A stretch of 64,000 nucleotides of DNA from Croceimicrobium sp963974215 (GTDB lineage Bacteria; Bacteroidota; Bacteroidia; Flavobacteriales; Schleiferiaceae), in the NCBI GenBank assembly GCA_963974215.1, contig CAXBBL010000006.1, positions 186,001-250,000 on the forward strand. Reading direction: 5' to 3'. The notes beneath the pieces were generated by a model that did no database searches, was not told where the DNA came from, and saw only the letters and a list, made by a program, of their open reading frames with translations. Of this stretch, positions 16,074-22,885 are shown piece after piece. Each line of letters opens with the position of its first letter. Within the stretch, counting starts at the first letter, position 1. Both the position numbers and the translations under genes were made by a program.

Positions 16074-18533
16074 TTAACCAATTTTACTACGATATAGCTT
16101 CGTATCAATTTCAGCAGCGGCTTTTTGCCAATTATAATCTCCTTTTAAATAGCGCGCCAACTGTTTCATCACCGTCTCAGGTTTCACTAAAAATTCTTGA
16201 AATGCGAATTTCTCTACCTTCATATTCACCTGAGCATCAATCCACTGCAAAACCCTCTTCTGTTCCTCCTCCATTTGCATTGCCAATTGATAGGGAAAAT
16301 TTTGGAGGCTCTTATTACCCTTCATTTTTTCTTGCGAAATTATAATCTCAATAATCGGACGTTCCATCCAAAGGATGCGATAGGTGTTTTCGGGCGGTAA
16401 ATAGCGTAATAAAGGGGCCACTACTTTAACCACCTGCCCTTCTTTGGCGCCAAATTTTTCGGGCGCTTCCGCTAGATGCTTAATTCCCTCATATTCGTAA
16501 TACCCTTTAGGATTGGACTCATCCGCGATTCGCTGCCCATCCTGCACTAATGAAAAACCCGCTTTTCCTAATATAGCCATCATCATACTGGTGCCGCTTC
16601 TAGGGAAACCGCTTACGATAATAATTTCCTTGGCAGCCGCACTTTGTTCTTGGCTAGGCTGTAATTGTGCCAAAAGTAAGCGTGCTTTCTTATGCTTGGG
16701 TGCTTGTTTTAAAGCTATAGTTGTAGCTTGTAATGCCGCTTCAAGTTCATCTTCTTGCTTAAAGCAGATGCCCAACAAATAGTGGGCTTGTGGCTGAAAG
16801 AAGCGCAAGGAAATACTTTCTTGCAAAAGCCGAATGGCCTCATTGTAAAGGACTTGCTCCACCTTTACACCTGCCAATCCCGTTAAGGCACTACTGTATT
16901 TAGGATTGAGTTTTAGACAACGTTCATAGTATTCCGCTGCCATGCTAAGTTCTCCCAATAGGAAGGCCGAGCGACCAATTTCAAAATAGAGCTGGGCGCT
17001 AACCAAGCCTGCTTGTTCAATCTCTTGTAGCTGTTTTTGCGCCAAAGCAAAATCGCCGTTTAGCATAGCCGCTGAAGCCTGAAAATACAAAGCTAAAGGA
17101 GAGTTTGCAAAGGAATTGGGCCAAGTAGCCAGGTAGTTTTCAAAGGCCTTTAAATCTTTTAACTCTAGACATAATTTGGCCCCTAAATTTAAATAACGAA
17201 AGTCCTGCCGCGCTAGAAAACTCTCTTTAAAGCCTTGCCAAGCGGTCTGAAACTCACCCGCATCATATAAACTTAAAAGTCGATTGTATTCCCATTCCTC
17301 CTTAATTAATTGGGCCTGATTAGCGCCACTTAAATCGATATAACCTAAGTCATCAAGTTGCTGTAAAATAGCTTGTTGATTGCCTTCTTCCCCGGCCATA
17401 AAACTGGGGCCAGGACCACTCAACTCCCAACTAGGAATTAAACTAGTCTTTTGCTCCTTTTTAAATAAATCCAGTAATGCGCGACCGGGCATATCTTCCG
17501 CTAAGGGTAAATTATAGAGCTGGAGAATGGTGGGCGCAATATCTAAAAGACTAGCGCCGTAAAGTGAAGTATCTTGTTTAAACTGGGGACCAGCGGCGGC
17601 GAAAAAACCATAGGGACGGTGCTCCAAAGCGGGCGATGCAGGAAGGTCAGGGAGATTAATTGTGCGATTGGTAGAAACTTCAAAACCATGATCGGACAGA
17701 ATAATAATATGGGTATCGCGCCCCACTAATTCCATCAAACGCCCAAGCATCATATCGTGCCAGCGATAAGCGGCGGGAATTATTCCCGAGTATTTCCTAA
17801 AGTCTTCTTCACTAATCCCCTCTAATTTTGGCGCTAAATATTGGGAGGCGATATGTCCAAAATGATCCAGGGCCTCTAAATAAACCGCCGAAAAATCCCA
17901 ATCATCGTTTTCTAAAGCCTTGGTAATAACATTATGCACCGAGGCCGAACGCGCTAAAATCTGAGCCACATTGGCCACCATGGGGTCCGTCTGCAGATCT
18001 TCCCAGCTGTGATTGGGGAAAAAGGGCTGCAAATGGGCTTGGGTTAATTCTTGGGGAGCAATGCGCAAATCGGCCACCTCTTCGCGTAAATCAGAGGGAA
18101 AAACGGAGCCCGAAGCTAAATTCCAATTTGTCAATTCTTGCGGAAATTCACAAAATTGATTGGACACTTTGAGTTTACCACTTTGTTCAACTGGGTGACT
18201 GGGCCACCAATTAATAATTTGGGTTTTTAAGCCCGCTTCCTCCAACACATTCCAAAAGGCTTTTTTACCACGCGTACTGCCCTGAACAGGAATAACTTTC
18301 TGGCCTTGCCATTCTACAAAACCGAGAATTCCGTGCTCATGCGGACGCTTACCCGTAGCAATACTGGTCCAAAGTAAAGGACTCAGAACAGGTTGTAAAG
18401 TAGCCATATTGGCCCCCACTCCACTTTTTAAAAGCAAATCTAAATTGGGCATAAAACCCAAAGCCCGGTAGCGATCAACTAACTCCCACTCCGCTGCATC
18501 CCAGCCAATTAGCAAACATTTAGTATTATTCAT
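16074..18533 (-). CDS. Three-domain fusion: alkaline phosphatase-family hydrolase, TPR, PAPS-type sulfotransferase
   Basis: An 819-residue protein from the ATG at 18533 (another Met lies 12 nt upstream). Residues about 1-370 are a type I phosphodiesterase/alkaline phosphatase-superfamily domain: LIGWDAAEW metal site, LSPLLWTSIATGKRPHEHG with the Thr/Ser nucleophile region, LEALDHFGH, and LSDHGFE. About 430-610 is a TPR array (YYERCLKLNPKYSSALTGLA and similar). About 630-819 is a sulfotransferase-like domain with the 5'-phosphosulfate loop VSGFPRSGTSMMMAI and the later PEKF...RILWMERP segment. No signal peptide is seen, so it is probably cytoplasmic. The combination suggests coupled removal and addition of phospho- or sulfo-groups on one scaffold-bound substrate, which is inference. 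It is translationally coupled to a 48-residue ORF. Confidence 0.85.
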   Translation of the reverse strand: MNNTKCLLIGWDAAEWELVDRYRALGFMPNLDLLLKSGVGANMATLQPVLSPLLWTSIATGKRPHEHGILGFVEWQGQKVIPVQGSTRGKKAFWNVLEEAGLKTQIINWWPSHPVEQSGKLKVSNQFCEFPQELTNWNLASGSVFPSDLREEVADLRIAPQELTQAHLQPFFPNHSWEDLQTDPMVANVAQILARSASVHNVITKALENDDWDFSAVYLEALDHFGHIASQYLAPKLEGISEEDFRKYSGIIPAAYRWHDMMLGRLMELVGRDTHIIILSDHGFEVSTNRTINLPDLPASPALEHRPYGFFAAAGPQFKQDTSLYGASLLDIAPTILQLYNLPLAEDMPGRALLDLFKKEQKTSLIPSWELSGPGPSFMAGEEGNQQAILQQLDDLGYIDLSGANQAQLIKEEWEYNRLLSLYDAGEFQTAWQGFKESFLARQDFRYLNLGAKLCLELKDLKAFENYLATWPNSFANSPLALYFQASAAMLNGDFALAQKQLQEIEQAGLVSAQLYFEIGRSAFLLGELSMAAEYYERCLKLNPKYSSALTGLAGVKVEQVLYNEAIRLLQESISLRFFQPQAHYLLGICFKQEDELEAALQATTIALKQAPKHKKARLLLAQLQPSQEQSAAAKEIIIVSGFPRSGTSMMMAILGKAGFSLVQDGQRIADESNPKGYYEYEGIKHLAEAPEKFGAKEGQVVKVVAPLLRYLPPENTYRILWMERPIIEIIISQEKMKGNKSLQNFPYQLAMQMEEEQKRVLQWIDAQVNMKVEKFAFQEFLVKPETVMKQLARYLKGDYNWQKAAAEIDTKLYRSKIG

Positions 18534-18672
18534 TGAGATCTGCATTCGCTTTCGCAAGACGCCATGCGGCCAAACCTTTTGCTCCTAAAGCTAGTAATGC
18601 CAAAGAGCCTTCAGGAGGAATAGCTTGCTGAATATTATTTTGCGCAGAAACTTTCTCTTCCGAGCCACTCAT
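18526..18672 (-). CDS. 48-residue small protein with PEP-CTERM-like tail, coupled to the phosphatase-sulfotransferase
   Basis: The ORF runs from ATG at 18672 to TAA at 18526 and overlaps the next ATG by 8 nt (ATGAATAA), the same junction type as confirmed gene pairs in this window. The first 18 residues are polar (SGSEEK... Gln/Asn-rich). Then comes AIPPEGSLALLALGAKGLAA followed by WR and a basic, polar tail. The Pro-Glu, small hydrophobic run, Arg order recalls PEP-CTERM sorting tails, but no exosortase gene is visible, and the hydrophobic run (about 15 residues) is short for a membrane helix and interrupted by a Lys. It begins 18 nt from the divergent permease ATG at 18691. Coding status is an inference from overlap, composition and position. 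Confidence 0.55.
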   Translation of the reverse strand: MSGSEEKVSAQNNIQQAIPPEGSLALLALGAKGLAAWRLAKANADLNE

Positions 18673-18702
18673 ATATTGTAATTTAGTGCCATGCAAAAAG
18701 CC

Positions 18703-19935
18703 ATGTTTTTCGAATATCTAAAAATAGCGCTGCAATCTATAAAAACTCAGCTGCTGCGCACCATATTAACCAGCCTAATTATTGCCATTGGTATAACGGC
18801 GCTGGTGGGCATTTTAACGGCGATTGATGTGATAAAATTATCGCTTACGGGGCAATTTGCACTTTTAGGCGCTAATACTTTTACCATTCAAAATCGCGGT
18901 CCCAATATTCGCATTGGTCGGGGTGGCGAAAAACCGAAGTATTATCCCAATATCACCTATTACGAAGCACTCAATTTTAAGGATAAAATGCCCAGCAATC
19001 AGGCTAAAACCAGTGTTTCATTTATGGCCTCGGGCGTTGCAGAAGTGAAATACGAGAATACGGCCTCCAATCCCAATATTGCGGTAATGGCAGTTGATGA
19101 AAACTACCTTTTAACCGGTGGCTACGAATTGGAAAACGGCCGAAACTTTACCAAAAATGATATTGATAAAGCCGATGCCTCCGTACTTATCGGACAAGAG
19201 ATTGTGCGGATTCTCTTTCCCAAAGAAAATCCAGTTGGTAAGGTCATTCAATTTGCAGGCACCCGCTTTCGCGTGATAGGCACCTTGGCCGAAAAAGGTA
19301 ATTCCTTTGGTTTTGGCGGCGATAAATCAGTGCTTATACCTATTTCTAAAGCACGCTCGCTTTATGCTACACAGGGCAGAAGTTTTGCTGTTAACGTAAT
19401 GGCCAATGAAAGTCTAAATTTAGAAGAAGTGGTTTCAGAAGCCACGGCGACCATGCGGGCCGTGCGAAAGCTCAAGCCTAAATTGGACGATAACTTTGCC
19501 ATTATTCGCAGCGACAACCTCAGTGAAAGCCTTATCGACAACCTAAAATACGTTAGCCTTGCCGCTATCGTAATTGCCTCGGTTACCTTATTAGGCGCCG
19601 CCATTGCTTTAATGAATATCATGCTAGTTTCCGTAACGGAACGCACTCGTGAAATTGGTATTCGTAAAGCAGTAGGTGCCCAAAGCAGAGCTATCCTCAG
19701 TCAGTTTTTAACCGAGGCCATCGTTATTTGCTTGATTGGTGGCTTGGGCGGCATTATTTTCGGAATCGCCATCGGCAACGCGGTTTCGGCCGGTATTGGC
19801 GGCAGCTTTATTATTCCTTGGACTTGGATGCTTTTATCGGCTGTTATATGTTTCGCCGTAGGACTAATATCGGGTTTTTATCCTGCTTTAAAAGCCAGCC
19901 GCTTAGATCCTATCGAAAGCTTACGCTACGAGTAA
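18703..19935 (+). CDS. ABC transporter permease, MacB/FtsX-like
   Basis: A 410-residue inner-membrane permease. I prefer the ATG at 18703 (MFFEYLKIALQSIKTQLLRTI, the family's usual beginning) over the ATG at 18691, partly because a TAATTTAG motif at 18679-18686 would place transcription start near 18693. The first membrane helix is at about 20-45, a periplasmic MacB-PCD domain at about 50-250, and three helices of the FtsX domain at about 280-400 with the ERTREIGIRKAVGA motif. It should work with a separate ATPase, which is not adjacent. Substrate is unknown: lipoprotein, peptide or efflux roles are all possible. It starts almost head to head with the 48-residue ORF. Confidence 0.9.
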   Translation: MFFEYLKIALQSIKTQLLRTILTSLIIAIGITALVGILTAIDVIKLSLTGQFALLGANTFTIQNRGPNIRIGRGGEKPKYYPNITYYEALNFKDKMPSNQAKTSVSFMASGVAEVKYENTASNPNIAVMAVDENYLLTGGYELENGRNFTKNDIDKADASVLIGQEIVRILFPKENPVGKVIQFAGTRFRVIGTLAEKGNSFGFGGDKSVLIPISKARSLYATQGRSFAVNVMANESLNLEEVVSEATATMRAVRKLKPKLDDNFAIIRSDNLSESLIDNLKYVSLAAIVIASVTLLGAAIALMNIMLVSVTERTREIGIRKAVGAQSRAILSQFLTEAIVICLIGGLGGIIFGIAIGNAVSAGIGGSFIIPWTWMLLSAVICFAVGLISGFYPALKASRLDPIESLRYE

Positions 19936-19969
19936 ATGGCTTAAAGAACATCGATGGCGGGTGAAAAGT

Positions 19970-19985
19970 CTTGACTTTCGTCAAG
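19970..19985 (+). promoter_or_regulatory. Crp/Fnr-type operator upstream of the DUF4386-like gene
   Basis: CTTGAC-TTTC-GTCAAG is a perfect 6-bp inverted repeat whose core TTGAC-N4-GTCAA has the geometry of an FNR/CRP-family site (TTGAT-N4-ATCAA). Its centre lies about 44 nt upstream of the transcription start predicted from the -7 motif, an activator position. A Crp/Fnr regulator gene is adjacent at 20781-21350. Confidence 0.6.
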
Positions 19986-20007
19986 GTCTCAAGCAGTTTC
20001 CTGCGAT

Positions 20008-20015
20008 TACTTTTG
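20008..20015 (+). promoter_or_regulatory. -7 promoter motif of the DUF4386-like gene
   Basis: TACTTTTG is an exact TAnnTTTG match 22 nt before the ATG. No TTG lies at the normal -33 position, which agrees with dependence on the Crp/Fnr-type site upstream. Confidence 0.6.
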
Positions 20016-20037
20016 CAGCATCAAAAAAGGTATCGTC

Positions 20038-20748
20038 ATGTTAGTTAACAGCAGTTTTGTTCTCGCCTATCTTAAATATTCCAAAATAGTTGGCCTTAGC
20101 ATTATTATTATGGCCGCATTAGCTATTGTGGCTATGCTTAGTTTTTTTGAAGTTGCGCTTTCGCTAGATTCGCAAGAATTAAGCTCCTATTTTGTAAGCA
20201 ATCGTAGCGATTATTACCTCGCCTTAAGCGCTTGGGTCGGTATCTTAATTTGTGATGTATTGGCCTCTTGGGGATTCCTAAAAATTTACCACGGTTTAAA
20301 CTCTAGCTTGGGACGGATCACTGCCCAACTCCGTTTTACCTATTCTGCCATCCTGCTTTTTGCCATGGTCCCACTTTTCGGGGCGCTTTCGCTAGATGCG
20401 AAAGAAATAGAAAGTGGATTAGTATTCCAGTATCTGCATCAATTTGAGAGACTTTGGTCTTTGGGCCTGATCGTTTTTGGACTGCATTTAGGCGGCCTTG
20501 CTTGGCTCAACCCACACAGTTCAAAATTTTACGGCTTTCTTAAAATAATGCTTTTCTTAGGCGCAATCGGCTATCTATTAATTCACGGCTTAAGTCATAA
20601 CTTCAGCTATTTCGCTACTTGGGAACTACCAATGACCCATCTTTTTATGGCCCCGATGATTTTAGGAGAAGTAGGTCTAGCCTTTGTTCTTTGGTTAAAA
20701 CCTCAAGCATATCTAAGGGCATTAGAGCATATAAATTCAACTGGCTAA
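20038..20748 (+). CDS. DUF4386-like multi-pass membrane protein
   Basis: A 236-residue protein with about six hydrophobic segments. The middle (ALSAWVGILICDVLASWGFLKIYHGLNSSLGRITAQLRF) resembles DUF4386 proteins, in which a helix pair is followed by the LxxxLR(x)TYxAILL pattern. Biochemical function is unknown. It is convergent with the Crp/Fnr regulator gene (32 nt gap containing a weak AAACCT/AGGTTT inverted repeat). Its promoter carries a Crp/Fnr-type operator, so regulator and membrane protein are likely one regulatory unit. Confidence 0.6.
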   Translation: MLVNSSFVLAYLKYSKIVGLSIIIMAALAIVAMLSFFEVALSLDSQELSSYFVSNRSDYYLALSAWVGILICDVLASWGFLKIYHGLNSSLGRITAQLRFTYSAILLFAMVPLFGALSLDAKEIESGLVFQYLHQFERLWSLGLIVFGLHLGGLAWLNPHSSKFYGFLKIMLFLGAIGYLLIHGLSHNFSYFATWELPMTHLFMAPMILGEVGLAFVLWLKPQAYLRALEHINSTG

Positions 20749-20780
20749 GCTTACCTCAAACCTGAGATTGGCTTTAGGTT

Positions 20781-21350
20781 TTAAATCCGTTTGCGAATCC
20801 GCGAAAGCGACTCGGCCGTCATGCCTAAATAACTAGCGATTTGATGCAAAGGCACGCGTTGAATTAAACCGGGACGGTTCTTTAAAAAGAGGCGGTAACG
20901 ATCGATAGGTGCTGCTCCCACATAATTGCTGAAATCTTTTTTTTGGGCATTGCGATCTAATTCCATCATTTTAAAACTGATTTCCGCCAGAATGGGAAAC
21001 TTCTCAAAATTGGCGGCATCTACATCCTTCGTTCCCACAATCAGCAAACTGTCTTCGAGGCATTCGAGATAACTTTCAGCTGGACTCTCACTCACAAAAT
21101 ACTCGGATGATACCGTTCCTTTTTGCGCATCGTAAAAAGCCAAAGTGCGATCTTTTCCGTCCTCCCAACGGTATTCCCGTAAAAGTCCCTGTACTACCTG
21201 ATAACATTCGTGGGGTACTACACCCGGCTTTTGTAAAATACTGCCTTTTTTAAATTCACGGTGCGGAATATGCTCGGCCAAAATTTCAATCTGCGCCTCG
21301 TCTAATTCGGGAAATTGCTCTAAGAATTTACGGAAATGAGGATTTATCAT
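20781..21350 (-). CDS. Crp/Fnr family transcriptional regulator
   Basis: A 189-residue regulator. The ATG at 21350 (MINPHFRKFLEQFPELD) fits the family; the longer frame adds 17 residues without similarity. Residues about 10-115 form the cyclic-nucleotide-binding-like jelly roll (KKGSILQKPGVVPHECYQVVQGLLREYR, EYFVSESPAESYLECLEDS). The C-terminal helix-turn-helix is RVPLHQIASYLGMTAESLSRIRKRI (about 165-189), the recognition helix ending the protein. No FNR iron-sulfur cysteine cluster is present, so it is not an oxygen sensor of that kind. The likely target is the adjacent DUF4386-like gene; a TTGAC half-site also abuts its own start (21350-21354). Confidence 0.92.
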   Translation of the reverse strand: MINPHFRKFLEQFPELDEAQIEILAEHIPHREFKKGSILQKPGVVPHECYQVVQGLLREYRWEDGKDRTLAFYDAQKGTVSSEYFVSESPAESYLECLEDSLLIVGTKDVDAANFEKFPILAEISFKMMELDRNAQKKDFSNYVGAAPIDRYRLFLKNRPGLIQRVPLHQIASYLGMTAESLSRIRKRI

Positions 21351-21490
21351 TGACTTTATCTCGCTAAATAGAGACAGCAAGATAGAATTTCTTAGCCTCA
21401 TGCTTAAGCTCCCTTTTAAAACATTAAGCGCACGAATCGGTTAAACTAAATGTCTTGCATGACAAGCGACGTCCACCAAGCAACATATTT

Positions 21491-22021
21491 ATGAAATTAC
21501 TCAGCACAATATTCTTCCTAAGCATGATAAGCAGCCCAGCCCTTATTTTCGATTTCGATAAAAATAGCAATACCCAAAACTGGCGCATAGTAGATGACGG
21601 AGTTATGGGCGGACTATCGGCTGGAAATTTTACCACGACCGAAGAAGGACACGGACGTTTTTGGGGTGAAGTTTCTCTCGAAAATAATGGTGGTTTTTCC
21701 TCCTTACGCTACGATTTCGATGAACAGAGCACGAAAGGCTTTAGCAAACTAAAACTTTTAGTAAAAGGAGATGGTAAGAACTACCAAGTGCGCATCAAAC
21801 ATAATAGTCGCGATTATTACTCCTATATCCACACCTTTTCTACTAAAACCGAATGGCAAACGATAGAAGTCGATTTGAAAGACATGCGTCCTTCTTTTCG
21901 CGGGCGTTTTTTAGATATGGACAATTTCGATAAAGACAGTATTGAAGAACTCACTTTTTTAATTGCCAATAAAAAAGAGGAGCGTTTTGAGCTCCTCATT
22001 GATAAAATAGAATTGGAATAA
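21491..22021 (+). CDS. CIA30-family exported protein
   Basis: A 176-residue protein. The ATG at 21491 starts a signal peptide (MKLLSTIFFLSMISSPA); the frame upstream to 21455 has no such start. The rest is a galactose-binding-like beta-sandwich of the CIA30 family (complex I intermediate-associated protein 30): WRIVDDGVMGGLSAGNF, GRFWGEVSLENNGGFSSLRYDF, and GDGKNYQVRIKH. Bacterial members are of unknown function and probably bind carbohydrate or act in envelope assembly. It is divergent from the Crp/Fnr gene across 140 bp, so shared regulation is possible but not shown. Confidence 0.85.
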   Translation: MKLLSTIFFLSMISSPALIFDFDKNSNTQNWRIVDDGVMGGLSAGNFTTTEEGHGRFWGEVSLENNGGFSSLRYDFDEQSTKGFSKLKLLVKGDGKNYQVRIKHNSRDYYSYIHTFSTKTEWQTIEVDLKDMRPSFRGRFLDMDNFDKDSIEELTFLIANKKEERFELLIDKIELE

Positions 22022-22051
22022 GGTTTTGAGACCGCTGTCGCTGTGAGACTT

Positions 22052-22105
22052 GAGACCGCGGTGCTTTGAGATTTTAGATTTATTCCTGCAATAAATAGTT
22101 GTAAT
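22052..22105 (+). repeat. Diverged direct repeat, left copy
   Basis: GACCGCGGTGCTTTGAGA followed by a GCAATAAAT block. It matches the copy at 22661-22715 with scattered changes. A partial third unit (TTGAGACCGCTGTCGCTG) sits directly upstream at 22025-22047. Confidence 0.65.
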
Positions 22106-22323
22106 CGTTTCTTTAATTATAAAACTTGCAACCCGATCCTTAAGGCTCTCGCAGGCGGAGGGAGTTTTATCGAGATTTCGCACCGACGGCGCTTGTATTC
22201 TTGTTGCTTATGGGTTTCTATCAAGATGTCGTCCCGCTGGGACTTTTGTTGTTTGGGAAAATAAATCTTGAGATCGATTCTAATCATACAAATTGCTATG
22301 AATCCCGAAGGGATGAAACTATA

Positions 22324-22590
22324 ATAACGTGAATTCGACAATAAATTAGAGCCTCAGATTTTCAATGGAAGGAAAAGACTAGTCTGGATCGTGCAGCTGT
22401 AGCGGGCTACAGCAAATGAGCTAGATGCAGGATTTTCATTTTTATTGGAAAATCCGTTTAGGCCCCTTCTAAAAAGCGGCTTTCCACGCCTCAGCAGCTC
22501 ACAATAGCCCGCTATTGCTTCACTGCTTCGGCTTGAAACCCACTATTTATAAGAGGTCTGAGGCCTAATTTTACTTCGAACTCACGTTAT
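22324..22590 (-). repeat. Intergenic inverted-repeat element, copy 1 (267 bp, reverse orientation)
   Basis: The ends are imperfect terminal inverted repeats of about 33 bp: ATAACGTGAATTCGAC... at the left and ...TTCGAACTCACGTTAT at the right, each running inward to CCTCAGA. Inside are two hairpins, GCTGTAG-CGGG-CTACAGC (22396-22413) and CAATAG-CCCG-CTATTG (22502-22517), whose loops are complementary. There is no coding frame. It is the reverse complement of the copy at 36784-37050 with many point differences. Confidence 0.85.
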
Positions 22591-22660
22591 AATAGAGAAA
22601 CCATAGGCTCCTAAACCACGAACCCTGAAAGGGTGGCACTTTTCTTCAGTGCGCTAAAAG

Positions 22661-22715
22661 ACCGCGCTGCTTTGAGATGAGAGAATGGTTTGTGCAATAA
22701 ATGGAGGTAACCGAT
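22661..22715 (+). repeat. Diverged direct repeat, right copy
   Basis: GACCGCGCTGCTTTGAGA followed by GCAATAAAT and GTAACCG. It pairs with 22052-22105; the two flank the inverted-repeat element at unequal distances. Confidence 0.65.
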
Positions 22716-22885
22716 TTTTGTGATTCAATTGTAGCTGCATGCAATAAAGGAGCTGCGGCAGCTGCGAATTCTCGGTGGTATCCATCAAAAAGCGACAAGC
22801 CATAACTGTTCCCGCTTAAGAACCCAGATCTGTCTTCTCTTTTTACCATTAGGTTCAAAACATGAGGGTAAATGCTAACTTTTCA

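Larger units (their letters stand above)
22022..22885. other. 864-bp gap with an inverted-repeat element and short palindromes, no convincing gene
   Basis: The gap holds the 267-bp element copy 1 (22324-22590), flanked by diverged direct repeats (22052-22105 and 22661-22715). It also has small hairpin-forming motifs: GTCCCGCTGGGAC near 22230, ATCCCGAAGGGAT near 22303, and CCCTGAAAGGG near 22623. Short minus-strand frames exist but share residues only because of the DNA repeat, so I do not call them genes. Confidence 0.8.

Noticed and set aside
21454..21466. CTTG-N5-CAAG near the Crp/Fnr and CIA30 starts as a second operator
   Set aside because: The spacing does not match the TTGAC-N4-GTCAA site and the half-sites differ.
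22117..22858. Short minus-strand frames in the 22-kb gap
   Set aside because: They cross the repeats and palindromes; the peptide similarity between two of them is fully explained by the DNA direct repeat.
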